Assembly (NCBI GenBank): GCA_003118195.1
Contig: BEXV01000685.1
Span: 27,036 to 91,035, forward strand
DNA from: Hemicentrotus pulcherrimus
Taxonomy: Eukaryota; Echinodermata; Echinoidea; Camarodonta; Strongylocentrotidae
DNA: 64,000 bases
Direction of reading: 5' to 3'
Part shown: positions 24,236 to 37,570 of the stretch, in pieces
How positions within the stretch are numbered: position 1 is the stretch's first letter
How the letters are laid out: each line of letters begins with the position of its first letter
Program-made: the position numbers and the translations under genes
Notes under the pieces: model-generated
Database searches by the model: none
Seen by the model: only the letters and a program-made list of their open reading frames with translations
What the model was told of the DNA's origin: nothing

Positions 24236-24962
24236 CCATTTTACACTATGTCTATGAAATCATTTTTTAAGCCTAAGCTTTTGTTCTCTCTCAATGCCAT
24301 TGTCTATCGTTATATGTCCCCATCAGATTCCACCAATATCCATTATCTTATCATTCTAATTAAATTCATTGACTGCATCTTTGATACTTAGAATTCACGA
24401 TCTTCAATGGAAATATACTGCATTTCAAGTCTACGAAAGTGGCATTGTTATCAAAGAACTAATTTATATAGCCCGTCCAATTTCTTCTTTGGTCCTTTTC
24501 ATGCCTATCCACATTGTGTTGGTTTACAAATTCAACATTTCTCCAGCTTGTTGAGATAAGCATAAAATCAGTTCTCTCCATCAAACCAATTTCAGCGTTG
24601 CTATAGCAATGTACTAACTACAAGACTTTGAATACTGTAGAACCCTTATGAATAGTTTCCCGCAGCGTTATGGGTGTGTTCGAAAATAAAACCACAATGT
24701 ATTCGTCGGTCGTTTTTCATATGAACTGGAATTATTGCGTTTTTTATCTAACTTTTGGCACACTCAATGAAAAAAAACGCCTTTATTCGCCTTTATTCCC
24801 TTTTCACGAGTTTTTATCCATGCTGGTCGAAGCGCATGCGATGTGGGCGCGAGAGAGGCAATATCCGGCGAAGCTTGAGCACTGCTTTCCGTTTTGTGTG
24901 TATTGCGAGGACGGCTGAATTAAAGTTGGCTTGATGAAACCACTGTAGGTGATCATGTGCCC

Positions 24963-25220
24963 TCTTCTCTCTCTCTCTCTCTCTCTCTCCCCCGTCTTCT
25001 CTTCATCTTTCTTTCTCTCTCTCTCTCTACTTTTCCGATACCTCTCTCTCCCTTCTCTGAAACTCATTTCTTGATGTAGTTTTCTGCGTTTCGATTAATG
25101 TCTATGGGTCTCTCCCATCAATTTCTCGCTCTCTCTCTTTCTCCTCTCTTTCTCCTCGTTCTCTCTCTTTCTCCTCTCTTTCTCCTCGTTCTCTCTCTCC
25201 TCCATCTCTCTCTCTATCAT
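24963..25220. repeat. (CT)n with an exact 30-bp tandem duplication
   Basis: CT arrays lie at 24963-25030. A CTCTCTCTTTCTCCTCTCTT-type 30-base unit occurs twice exactly at 25131-25160 and 25161-25190. Confidence 0.85.
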
Positions 25221-28200
25221 TCGTTCATTCGATCAGTCTCATTTTTATTATCCTTGGGACTTATTAACTCTGATCCTGGTGCAAGAGCTTGTACTATCGA
25301 ACATGCGTGTCCAGTTTGCATGGTGTGTTTGATGTCGAGTTTGAAAACAGAAATGGCGAACTCATAAGAAAACAAACAATAATAAAAATATTAAAAAAAA
25401 AAGAAATATTTGACGTATATCCTATGTTGACACCAATCACGACATAAAATTATCTGTAATAATGGAGGGTAGCAATCATTCCCAATACCTATCGAAATCA
25501 TCCTATACGCATTTTCAAAATATTGAGTTTTCTATGAATGTATATTAATTTTTTTTTATAAAGCACATCTTGACATTTTCTCACAATAGAATAATGACGG
25601 TTACAACGGTTGAGTTAAGTTCTAAAATTATATCAACACGCAAGTTTATGCAGACGACTTAAATGAGTTATTTAACTTCGAGTTCGTGGAATACGAAGGC
25701 TTCAGTTATGTCATAATTTTAGGACCTTGCCATGCATATCCCTTCTTTTAATATGCATATTATGACAAAATAATGATATAACTCTCAAACAGAAATTTAT
25801 ATAATTCGTCAGTTGCTGGGAAGAACGTTGTGAAAGCAATGAATTGTCTTGCGGGCAGCTGAAGAAAAATCACTCTGAAATATATAGAAATATATCATTC
25901 TGTTGAAATGAAACACGTATTTGGATCACCAATTGGCTTGCCTTTCGTCGATTGTGCAATCGTAATAAACGCCTTTTGCAGTTACGTGCATGTATGAGCG
26001 ACATGCTTGCTTGACCCTCAACTTTTGTAGTGGGTTCGAACTTGTAAAATACGCCTTTTCGTTGGATACAAGAGATTACGATGTAGCTAGGCAATTTCAT
26101 ATCTCATCCTACATTTTCCCCGTATTTGTCGTTTTCTGAGCTGAATGAGAGATCTGGAGGTGAAACAAAACCGCGACACGTATTTTTCGAACTATATACA
26201 CCATGCTCAAAGAGCGGACGCATAATGACATCGCATGCGTGGCTTTTTAAGGATCGCGATTAAATTGATGAAGATGCTTGTATTTATCCCTAAAGATAAA
26301 ACACGTTTCTGAGAAACACGCTCTTTTCTATTTCTACTCAAAATTTGTAAAGGTGAATAAAGTCAAAGAGACAAAAAAAAAAATCATGGATCCGCAAAAC
26401 TTTCTCTATTTTCCATCGATTCCTGTAACACGAATCGTCTTTGTATTGCATTTTGTAGAGCATGCGTATCATTATGAAGACATCTTTGCCAGGAGGAACC
26501 TAGATTGCAAGGTCAGCTAATTCGAGCGATAAATTTGTTCGTGTCACTGTTTAAAATGATTAAAGAATTTTAAAGATGTCCAATTAATTATATTCAACAA
26601 GCAGAAAATTAATCTCGGAAGAACACGAGGATCACTTTCTTGTCAATGTAACGAAATATTCTGATATTCAGGATGCTCCTGTGTTGATCAAACTGTGCAT
26701 ATCGAAGATAAAAAATATGAGTGTGAAGAATTCATTCTTAATTTCAATATGATCCTGTAATCGAATAAGACCAAGCAATGATTGAACGTGTATAAAAATT
26801 TGTCAACAGGGCAACAATAATTTGCCATTTTGGTCAGTTTTTTTGTCTTCCTTCTCTTTAGTTGCTAATAGTTTTTGTCGCGTTTCGTAATCTAAGGAAA
26901 TGATGAAGAGCGCTTTTGTGATTAACGGTCAGCAAGGTTTCCGCCACAGTTCCTCTGACCACCAATAGTTCGAATCATAAGTGGCCTCATCCATGACCCA
27001 TTGTCAGCATTGATTTACTGTCTTTGCTGTAAACTGCACTGTTACGAAACGGAGATATGCCTCCTTGGTCAGTGAAACCCCCACTTATCCGGGCCCTTCA
27101 CCAGACCTCATGTCACTCGAGCCCCGATTGGGCCGGGCCGGGCGCGCCGGGGCTGAGGCGTCCAGCTCCTCAAGTGGGCAAGCTGTTTTTATTTCTCTTC
27201 TCTTCCTCAAGGATCCCCTCACAGCCGCATACGTGAGCACCTTATGAATAAGATTAATGGCTTGCCCAATATTCCACGCAACACCGTGGCGAATAGAAAC
27301 TATCGGCGTTGTAATCTTAGACAGCGCATAATCTCCATCATCATCGGCTCAAGAAATTCAACAGGGCGGCAATGCCACACTATCGCAGACGATATAAACT
27401 CCGACGACGTGTAATGCGCGCGGAAATTGATCGATATTTTGCTCCTTGAGATTATGCGGCTGTTTTATATAGCCGGCCGTTTGAAAGTATCATAATGGCC
27501 CTTATGATAATGATATCAGCATTATAATTACAGTTATGTTGTTACCACTGACATTTCCTTATACTGTGTTTAAGAAATGTTGGCAATGTAGGACAAGAGC
27601 ATGAATGTAAAACATTTTGTCAAGGATATTTCATTAAAAGTATTTTATATTTGAAAAGCAGCTTTTCCCATTTATACTTAAGCAAACAAAAGTTGCTATC
27701 CGTTTTAATCAATGAATTCCCTTCGTATTAAGCTAAAGCGAACATAAAAGTCCCAGTAATCCATTGATCTGATTAGTAAAAAAAAATGTCCACGAGTGCT
27801 GTACCATGATTCACTGTCGATTTCGATTTAGTTCTGAACGAAAACATTCAAGCAATATCACTCAGACAATAAATTATTCTCTCTTCAACCGGATAATGTC
27901 CCTCACACACGACATGCATGCGTTTCTGAGGGCCAGCGCGTGCAAAAGCACACGTGTAACCGAGCAAATAGATAGCCTGAGCTTTGCACGTGGTCCCACC
28001 TACTGCTTTTCATGTGGGGGCATGAACTGCAGGCCTGCACCTGTGATGACAACTCTATGCATCATGTCTTCGATCGGTCGTTTGTAGGCTACATCGGGTG
28101 TTGTGATAGAAAATAAATCTAGCATCCCTTTAAATCTTCAAGCAATAGTTCCTAGAGAAACTTAAATCATGACAAGCACAACAAATAAGAAGCTATACTT

Positions 28201-28839
28201 AATGCTTTTGTCACGAACATGATAAAGGAACAACCCACGAAGTTTTAATACAGTTATTTCTTGAATGGCTGGATAATTTAGTGTTGGAGGAATTTTCGCC
28301 GTAAGAATTTGATTGGAAGCTACTTCACGGAATTACCATTATGTCTGAATATCTAATTTTGGTATTTGGTACAAATGATAATACCAAAATATAGCAAACT
28401 CCACAGACCTTGTGGATCTCCTAACGTTACGGCAAATCCTATAGGCCCTTGCCAATTACACGTTCTTTCCCTCCTTTTGAATGATAGATTGCATCATTTC
28501 CACCGCATATCAGACAGGAGCAGTAATTAAACCTGCCCGCACAGCTCTGCATACTATTAATCTACACAAAACCACCCTACTACCAACTCGAGCCATCTAA
28601 TTTTCCCTATTGCCCGCCGATAAAACACAAATACACCCACACGCACGCAAGCCCACACGCACACAAAGATGCACGCACGAATCATTTATCGCATTATTTT
28701 GCATCCCTGTCGCCAATTGGGGTTTAACTCGATTTAATCAGATCTACCGAATAATATACCAGCGAAATCAGATCGCCAATAATTCTGCAGCGAGGGGTTC
28801 CGTGCGCTAAATTAGCCCCGTCACATGAAGGACTTGCTA

Positions 28840-28985
28840 TCGTCTCTCTCTCTCTCTCTCTCTCTACACCCTCTCTCTCTATGTCTGTCCGTCTCTCCTT
28901 CTCTCTCTCTCTCTCATCATCTCTCTCTCTCTCTCCTCTTTTTATCTTTTCCTCTCCCTTTCTCTCTCTTTTCTTCGCTATCTCT
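28840..28985. repeat. (CT)n cluster
   Basis: Several CT runs (28843-28865, 28870-28880, 28895-28935) lie in a T/C-rich stretch. Confidence 0.85.
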
Positions 28986-29733
28986 GAGTCTTTTTCACAG
29001 ACTCATTCTCAATTTCTCTCCGTTTTTCAGTCATCCTAGAGAAAACGTTCATCATTGGATTGCAGGAGTCAGTGGGTCGTCCGATAGCTGCAGGTTTACT
29101 AAGCGGCCACTCACCTCGTTTTCAAGTAGTTGCGGTCGGTTCTTGAAATAAGTATACATGTGCACATACGCCGTAAAAAAAAGAATCGAAACCGCGGCGG
29201 AGAAGAACATCTTATTTTGTATGTTATAAAATCGACTGTTGTTGTTAATCTATTTCCGAAACCCAACAAACAATATACATGGTAGATATTTGATGTAAAT
29301 ACTCACGATAGCGTCATTACCACAGAGTTTTTTGTTGTTGTAATCTTTGGATAGCTATAACGCTGAGGAAATTATTGTAAGTTCTAATAGATTATCAAAT
29401 CAAAACAGACGCAAAAAATCGATAATGAATGTGTATGGCTGTTCATTGGCGATAGGTTACGATCTAACGTAGATAGCACTGCTCAATTTTTATGACAAAC
29501 GCGAGGTGCACTAAGAAAATAATGTATTCTTGTTGACCAATGTGCATGTGTCTTATACAGTTGTAGTCCTTTCTTAACATTATTTTATACTGCCGGCTCT
29601 GAAATTCCGAGGACTGTCCTATCCACATTGACCCTTACGTGTTTTACATGCATTTCCACATAGCCCTGACTTGTTTTGTTTGCTTATTTGTTTTTCAGTT
29701 TAGGGTTATAGTTATAATTCTGCTTTTTTTTTA

Positions 29734-29734
<1 letters not shown>

Positions 29735-29762
<28 letters not shown>
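29735..29762. repeat. (TG)n microsatellite
   Basis: About 13 TG units following a T-run, with Z-DNA potential. Confidence 0.9.
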
Positions 29763-29764
<2 letters not shown>

Positions 29765-31448
29765 TCTATTCAAGTTTTACCCACATTTTGACAATTCTGT
29801 TTTTTTCCACTTTGCTAATTATGCAACTGCATGCTTATTGAAGAGGGACAATGCTAGATTTAATGCATGACTAGCACTAAGGAACAGCTTTAGATTCTGC
29901 AACCATGCAGTCTTCATTACCAGAAAATTACCATTATATTTAATATACGTGGATACCTGGAGGCACTCTATAAGCACACTCAGATCGATAAGGAAAAGTG
30001 CAATAACTCGCCGACGAAGGAGTCACCCATTTCTCGCATCTCAATTGTTGTTCACCTATATGCTTAATATTGTGTGCCCCTATAGTCGCCCTTTGCTGTA
30101 TGATTGTGTGCACGGACCCAAGGCTTGTGCATTCTTTGTGTTTTGCATGCTAATAGACACTCTTTGCCCAGGCCTTCACTTCTCTTAAACCCTGGTGGGC
30201 TATGAATTCAGCACAAATACGCCATGTTCTGCAGGGAACCCCGCTGTAGAACATTCGCACTGCCTTATTTCTATTTTTTTTAATTTAAAAAACGTCTACT
30301 TTAGTTAAAAAAGTGAAACGTTACTTCATTTCTGTCTTATGCATCTATGTGAGAGAATCATAGCAATATACGGTGGGAAATATTTGCTGCTGAAATGCTT
30401 CCATTTTTCAAATGGGACGATAAAAAGTTTACAACTTTGAATCAAATTTTGACGGCACAAGATTGCGTGTAGTCCTGCGTACCCACATCTGTAATTGACA
30501 TTTTTCAAATGTATTTTTAGCAAGATTTATTCAGTTTTTAAACATGTCTATGATGCCCAGATCTCACGAGAGTCACTTGATCCACCATATAATTATCATA
30601 ATCAACTTAAAGACATTTTCATTCACAATCAGTACATGGCTATTTAAACACTTCCTTTCAAACGATGTTAATGCTTACACTCCTTATAGCACAAACCTGG
30701 AGTTAGAGCAGCATCCAAAATGCATTCATACAAGAGTTTCATAATTCATCTCGTTGTGGACGAATGCACAGTGAGCAACGCAAAATGTCCTATCCAAAAG
30801 GCAGTGGGGATGTTCTCATCTATATTGACACGATACCTGAGTTCGTACATAGGTGCGACCCCTAAGAGCAGGGGTGAGAAGCAAAGATCCTGGGTTGTTT
30901 CAGCCGGACCGCCGGGCGCTGCTTGAAAATCGCCAGCAAGTGTGAATTATACCGCCTCTGCCCCCCATCCCATCCGATAAACCGCACCATTTTCCATCCT
31001 TTTTTCCAACCTCACCACCGTTCCTACTTTATACCACTTCCACTATGCCTCTTCGGTCTCTAGGGGTATCCCACATTTTGGTTTGCACACAACATATTCA
31101 AAAGCCGTCTGCACTCTTGGCCTTTAGAATTTATATAGGCCTATAATATGAATAATATGTAGTTTATTTATTTATCTATATTTATGTTTAAATAACTATT
31201 TAAAGGGGGAAGTAGCAAACTTCATGGTTCACATTGAAGTGACTACGTATTTGGCATTTACAGCGGTTCTTTTCTTTTACAGTTTCTTATTTTGTTTGTC
31301 TCTTTATTTTTTATTTTGAGAAAAAAAGAAGAGCATGTAGTCAGCTGCCAAAATGTATACTGACTCCAAAAAGCTTAGAATCTATGGTTGCGGCCTAAAG
31401 GGCGCTCACAGTCGCATTATGATATCTTTCTCTTCATCTCTAGATCCC

Positions 31449-31508
31449 CCTCTCTCTCTCTCTCTCTCACACACACTCTCTCTCTCTCTCTCTCTTTCTT
31501 TCTCTCTT
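31449..31508. repeat. (CT)n interrupted by CACACACA
   Basis: Two CT runs flank a short CA run. Confidence 0.85.
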
Positions 31509-31939
31509 ATTATGTAGGTACGCGAGTACGCGACACTCTACTTATTAGTTCAATTTTAGTTACCACCCACTTTTTATGTGAAACATAAACATAGACCTCC
31601 TTTTCTAACCTTCCTCCTTATTTTATTCATTTTTAATTTCCTATAAAACTTGACCTAATAGCCAACGAGTATAAAACCAAAAGAATAAAAATGAAAGCCA
31701 CCTAAGAACTTGTTTTTCGTTAAATAAGGTCGCGAAGCAGTTTGAAAATAGGGCCTTAGTACGTATTTTTCACATGAAGTCAAGAAACCTTTTAGAGATT
31801 GTTTTTACGGTATTTTGGAACGCGAATATTTCGCACAGGGAATTAATTATTAAGAATGGATTACATACTGCCTCATGAATAAACCAAAGCATTAAACAAT
31901 CCATCCTTAATACTTCCACCCTTAAAAAAAGGTTGATGC

Positions 31940-32140
31940 GAAGCACTTAAAATCCCCTGGAATTATACCGGAGCGTGGTCGGAGGGCTGCGTATAATGCA
32001 CGCCCCGTGAATTATTAGAATCTTTCGGGTCGGCTCAAAGTCGGATTCTGGATTTGCATGATTTAGGGATGAATTAAGAGATGGGTCGGATTAGCATACG
32101 ATAGGGCTAAATAAAGATTTAGGAACGGATGCTGCATGAC
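31940..32140. promoter_or_regulatory. Candidate intronic regulatory block near the LIM exon
   Basis: This 200-bp stretch has more CpG and more complex sequence than its AT-rich surroundings, with several TCGG words. It contains an octamer ATTTGCAT at about 32053 beside TGATTTA and ATTAAGAG homeodomain-like words. It lies some 500-700 bp beyond the LIM exon in the transcribed direction. It has no open frame that I recognise. The regulatory role is a weak inference from composition and position. Confidence 0.2.
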
Positions 32141-32521
32141 TGATATGTGTCTATGTCATTTTATAATCTTGCATTACAAAGGTCGAAATGTGAATAAGGG
32201 ATTTGTCATATTTGACAGATGATTGGAACTAAAGTTTTGAATCGTCCCCCATTGGTCTCGTAAAATTCATGTATAAAAGGGTATCAGATGTAGGTGCTGC
32301 GATGCTATCGATCCCAAGCAAATCTCTGTAGCTCATCATCATAAATCGGTGAGATAGGATAGGTTAGACGGATATCCAATGCCTTTCACACTTAAACTTC
32401 AGAATACCGATTTCGCTAACGGTTTATAACTATAATTATCTTCACGGTTATCTGTCATAATGAGACTGTAAAGTCGGGTCATTAGCCAATGAGATCCAGC
32501 GTTGTATTACGTTTTCATTGC

Positions 32522-32561
32522 GACGTCACAATAAATTACGTCATAATATTAATTTACGTCA
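32522..32561. promoter_or_regulatory. Cluster of three CRE-like bZIP sites in an Lmx1 intron
   Basis: Three sites lie within 40 bp: GACGTCA at 32522-32528, TTACGTCA at 32536-32543 and TTACGTCA at 32554-32561. All have the same orientation, with repeats 15 and 18 bp apart. They sit about 70 bp beyond the donor of the LIM exon, so inside the intron. TTACGTCA is a usual CREB/ATF or C/EBP-ATF composite site. A homotypic cluster beside an exon suggests an intronic enhancer, but function is inferred only. Confidence 0.35.
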
Positions 32562-32630
32562 CAACAAATGGGAACAATAATAAGGTATGAGAAATACAAC
32601 AACAAAAAACCGGGACTTACTTTTCGTAGT

Positions 32631-32822
32631 CTAGTTTGCAGTATAACTTGCGATCTCTGGCAAAGCAGGAATGTGATAGTCTTATTCTACAGACGCTGCA
32701 TTGAAGACATTGCTCGTGCCAGCAGTGATCCATTACTTTCATTAGATAACGGTCATCGATGGCGCGCTGACACCCCGCGCACATTTCCTTGGATGGTCTG
32801 GTTCCGTTGGTTGCGAGACCTG
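32631..32822 (-). CDS. Lmx1: Lmx1-like LIM-homeobox gene, exon encoding LIM domain 1
   Basis: Read on the minus strand, this exon encodes about 64 residues ending LYCKLDYEK. It holds one complete LIM domain with spacing C-x2-C-x17-H-x2-C-x2-C-x2-C-x16-C-x2-D; the ligands are in CAGC, HEQC, CSVC and CKLD. The start of the domain (CAGCQR) and its end (RDRKLYCKxDY) match the first LIM domain of LMX1A/LMX1B better than other LIM-homeodomain classes. Family knowledge: Lmx1 proteins are nuclear transcription factors with two LIM domains and a homeodomain, acting in neural and tissue patterning. The acceptor follows a pyrimidine-rich tract and the donor is GTAAGT at 32630-32625, phase 2. It joins in frame to the exon at 39617-39725. 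The second LIM domain and homeodomain were not seen in the window, so the gene is partial here. Confidence 0.93.
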
Positions 32823-32824
32823 CT
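32819..32824 (-). other. NAGNAG tandem splice acceptor (TAGCAG)
   Basis: On the minus strand the LIM exon is preceded by TAGCAG. Splicing after TAG starts the exon at 32822; splicing after CAG starts it at 32819. Both keep the frame with the phase-1 upstream exon and give AAAGLATN or AAGLATN, a one-alanine difference. Tandem NAGNAG acceptors are a known source of single-residue isoforms. Whether both sites are used cannot be told from sequence. Confidence 0.6.
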
Positions 32825-34119
32825 AGGGAGCAGCGAAAAGAAACAGTTAACATTTTCATTATTTTCTGTATAATGATAAATGATTGCATACTTCAGTACT
32901 TTCATTTCATTGCAAAATAGAATTAGTACAACTGCTAATGGTAAGTCACCAACGGGAAAAGGGAATTGTCAACCTGGTACAATTTTATATTTAGGTAATT
33001 TCACTGAGAGAACTGACAAGCCTCTGAGTCTGAGAGCGACCTGACACTCGAAGACGTTCATCTTCGCCATCTAATATCACTGCGTTTTGATGGAAATATG
33101 ACCCACATCATGCTTCTAGCGAAACCATTGCTGTGTCTGAATGTGGGATTGAGATATAATTAAGTGTATGCTATGTAGCAAACGGCAAAGTACCAAAGTA
33201 ATACTGTTTTCTAATGTATGTTTTTTTTTCGGTAAGCTTTTGCGTGTGTTGATTTTGATACACAAAATTATACAAAAAAAAATTATCTCGTAGATAGCCT
33301 CAATATATTCGTGGCTCCTTCAAAATGGCAAATATATTTTCTCGCCTTTGGCGATACTCTTCAGCATTTCTTTTCCTGCAATGAAATAAATCTTTGAACT
33401 TCTCTGTCCACGCATGTCTTGATTAAATTTTCTCTTTTATCTCGATGTCTATATTCTTCATAAATCATTCAATACTATTACCAACTATTGACATAGTTTT
33501 TTACAATATGGGGGAAACGGAATGCGATTAGGAGAACCCCATTATGGACGCTATAAAAACATCCTCGCGTCTCTGAACTCATAAATGTGTGGCTACTTGA
33601 TAAAATAATAGCCGAAATGCAATTTTGGAAAAATATGGTGGTGACGAAGAGAAAAACAAGTGAAGAAGGAAGAAAGTATATCTTATTGACTGTTCTCTTC
33701 TTATTTTCTCTCATAGAGGTACGATTTATGAATATCTGCACACTAGCAGTATATCAGAATTTGCGGGCACGTCCACATGAGGCAGTAACGACGGCACAGC
33801 ACGACGCCTGCGCACGATAGGAAATGGCCCCCACTTCATTAAAGGAATATGAATACGACAGTGTGAACGTTATAGAGGCCGCAAGCTACGATCGACAAGA
33901 ACAATATTTTCGGATGTCGCGAGTTGGTGCTGGTGTTTTCCCGAGGGTCTTAGATGGCTTGCAATGGTAACAAGATTTTGCTTCTTTTTTTTTTCTCGAG
34001 TTTTTAGGAGCCCCCATCGTCGACGAGAAAATAAAATTGTCACCTTTAATTGAGAAGTGGTTGTATTTGGGTTTGCGGTACTAGTAACAGACAGCGGACT
34101 CGGCATTCTATTTCTCTAG

Positions 34120-34235
34120 TTCTCCCACTCTCTCTCTCTATCTCTCTCTATATCTATATCTCTCTCACTCTCTCGTTCTCTTTCTCCTTCTCCCCACCTC
34201 TACACCTGCCCATTCTCTTCTCTTCTATTTTCTCT
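34120..34235. repeat. (CT)n/(TA) mixed tract in an Lmx1 intron
   Basis: CT runs are mixed with TATATC units, followed by TTCTC-rich DNA. Confidence 0.8.
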
Positions 34236-34899
34236 TCCTAATATGCCTGTGGTAGAACTACTTGTTGATGAACAAGGGAATACAAAAAGGATACAAAATA
34301 TTTTGGGGTTGATATGATTTTGCTTTTGCAGACACTGTGCTTACTACAATATTTTATAGCTTGTACATTACTATGCTACGTATGCAACCGTAATTGATTA
34401 GATATCGTCTTTAGCACTTTTTTTTATAAACATATCTTTGAATTTCTTTTTATCACTTTACTTTTCTCACGTATTCATATAATCATTCGTTCACCCCCAA
34501 CAGTCATAAATTGTATTTCATAATTGTTAACTTGCTTTTCTTTATGACCATCACCATCTCTCAATCCTCTCAGATGTTAAATTTGTGTTCATAATCACTT
34601 TTAGACTTTTATAAACTGGACATTTATGACCTGGAAAACACTACATTTGTAATTCCCTGTCTATCCAATTATAGAAAATAAAAGTTATGTTTGCTTCTTT
34701 CCCTTTCTATCTTCCTAAACATTTTGTCTTCCGGGTTTAACATCGTAGTAAAACGAAGAATAATTACAACCTAACGTCACATTTTTATCCAGCCATTTTG
34801 CCATTTTTTGGGGGGAGAAATGAAATTCTGGTGGGCATTATGATTCATGAACAGACTGAGAAGCGAGATCAGTCCTTAAATTTATTGCTATGATACACC

Positions 34900-35340
34900 G
34901 CGTCACAATGAATGTGGATCAACGAGTCGAAAGCAGGAGTATAGCTCAATCTCCGCCTCTCTCGGCCGCCTGCGTGCCAGGGCAATTTACATCGGTCCTC
35001 GGCATTCAGAACATTAATCTTCATGTAAGAAATACGGTTGCCTTGCTCTAAATTCGACCATCATTGCAATCGAATGGAATTAAATTGGACAAGAGCTGAA
35101 ATCCGAGGAAAGAATTATCTTCCCCGCTCCTCTTCTTCATCGCTCATAAATTAGGACGATCGTTTCTTGCCCTCGCACCGTACGTACCGTCGCAAACGTC
35201 TATTTATCGAGCTCTCCCATTCAGCTTGTATGGTAATAGTGTACATGGTACCGGTGTGTGCGTGTATAATGCAGTGCGTTTGAACTTTAATTAAATCCCA
35301 CCGCTGCCACTAATAAACGTTAAGCCGACATGTCTGCATC
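34900..35340. promoter_or_regulatory. Complex, CpG-containing block in the intron between the two Lmx1 exons
   Basis: Unlike the flanking AT-rich and CT-rich DNA, this stretch is of mixed composition. It has CpG words (CTCTCGGCCGCC, CGTACGTACCGTCG), TTAAT and ATTAA homeodomain-like words, and no simple repeat. It sits about 2.1-2.5 kb upstream of the LIM exon. It is a candidate cis-regulatory element on composition only. A similar CpG-rich patch lies at about 35930-36130. Confidence 0.2.
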
Positions 35341-37570
35341 AGCTTAAGCTAGAGATGGGGGAGGGGGATCTAAGTAGGTATGTGTATATTCTGAACATTT
35401 AATACATGCATCCTTTTGGATCATGCTAAACTATAAATAACCAATTAGTTTTAAAAATGGGCCCTATAGAGTGTGGTCATTTCCATAGATGTTACTTGAA
35501 TATTTCAGTGTTTTATTCATATTTCCACATTTTAAGCATAATTATTTGATTTGTAACTTCATCTGATTCAAGGGATCATAATTAAATTCGGAATAGAAAA
35601 AATACATTTTGGTCATTTAGATAATTTGGACAATTAGCCGTTATGTCGAGATGATTAGTTCAGATAGTAAACAAATAATGGACTTAGATATTACATCATT
35701 TGAATGCAAGTCCTTGCTATATTAAACATGGCTGCTCATTTTAGGTAAAGGATGTATTGAAAACAAATAGATACCCCTAAAACGCATCAATTCAGCTGAA
35801 AATAATGTAATGTAAAAGACACAAAATTTCATGCACTCTTAATTTCTGATGGATAGTTAAACTTCAGGGAGAGCAGTCGGAAAACGGCAGAACAAAACCA
35901 AAAAGATGTCACCCATGATTCCGTCATCGCCTGATCGATGTTAATCAATCGAAGAAGAAGCGTGTACTCCACATCGATCTCGGAAACTAAGAAATACGAT
36001 TAGAGAACCAAGGACGTCGAGACGCGGGTCGTTGTTCGACGCTCCTCCGTCCGAACAAGTAACGCGTCCGAAAGGATAGAAACGGTAGAAACGGTAAGCG
36101 GTTCTGCACAGTCAGCTGCAAGATGAGTGTTTTTTTATTCTCACTCTTCACAACGGTCCTTAAAGAAAAAGTTGAGTCCTAGTCATTCGATTGCAGTGTG
36201 AAAGAAATTGACGGGAAGCGATTGAGAAAGGTTGATTACTGTTGTGTAACATATTAATGTATACGGTGATGTTTTGGAATCAACTAAGTAGTAAAATGAA
36301 AAAAAAAATGACTCATTATCTTTCTAACATTAACATGCACTGAACATGAAAAATGTATATGGCGTTAATTTTTCGTCAAAGATAAATATTGTGCAAATTT
36401 TTATTTCGTCATATTTCGAATATAATGGCATTTGATGAGCAATGTTTTTTTTTTTTCTGGGGCATTTCTTTTACAATTTCCTTCTAATCTTACATCGAAG
36501 GAACGAGAAAGCTCGCAAATTATTTTCCACCTTTACCAAAACTCAATCCTCTCTTTAAAATCTCACACATCAAGTATATGCGGAGCCATGTTGTTTCTAT
36601 TCCTTAAGAGGATGATAGGTTCTTGAGAATGGTGTGCTGCCTGATGTGAAAGTAGCATGTGTTTGAACAAAGAAAGAAAACCCTGGCTGGCCTGGTGACT
36701 TCGATCTTACTCCAAGATGACCGATCAAAAATAAGTTTCGGTGATATCATATGGATTTTTCTATAAGAACGGGTCAATCTTGAAGGTGATGAACTAAAAC
36801 GATACACTGGACATGACGTTATAGAAAAGGCATGCATAAATAAATCGAGTAGACAAATAAAGCATATTAAACAATAGATTATAACTATCCTTTTTGCTTG
36901 CATACATGTGTATTACATTTGTCATGATTGTCAGTAATGTCAATTTTTGGGAACGATTTAATAGCAAAGAATAATGAATATGGGTATCAATGAACATCGT
37001 GAAGAAAGTATCAACATTACTTAATGAATGAAAAGGTAATGAACTGGGTATTACATAAAGTTTATACAGTATTTTATATTATCAGATAATTTTAAAAAAT
37101 GAGTCAGAGAATTTGTGAATTATAGACGTATAGAGGACTAAGATGATGTAAAAACTGCTTTAAATGTGAGTATTACATGTATATGTACATGATGATGCCA
37201 GGTATGAAAAGTTTAAACTGACGTTCACCTTTCGTATATTATGGTCCACCGCGAAATCATGTTTGTATCACCTAAGCTCACATTTCAGTGTTAGCATCTC
37301 AATGCGAAAGATGAATCATTATCTACAAATTAATATACCTTTAGAGACTCAACGTAGCGGCTGTGCGTATGCACAATGGCTTTTTGAGGATATGTTTTGG
37401 TAATAAAGCCATCTTTCACAGGCCACTTATGAATTACGAGTAATTGAATGAATAGCCACTCGTGTAAATTGATATTCATTGGATTCGCAGCCGTCTGGTG
37501 GTTCGTGATGCTGGTACGTGGACAAAAATATCATGACTGGGACTATCATCTTTTGACATCTATTCCTCCT

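Larger units (their letters stand above)
22411..32521. other. Non-coding DNA, presumed Lmx1 intron
   Basis: It contains the CT-rich domain, unique AT-rich DNA, and GC-rich patches at about 27060-27180 and 27900-28060. These patches have frames but no motif I recognise. No second LIM domain or homeodomain was seen. Confidence 0.5.
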
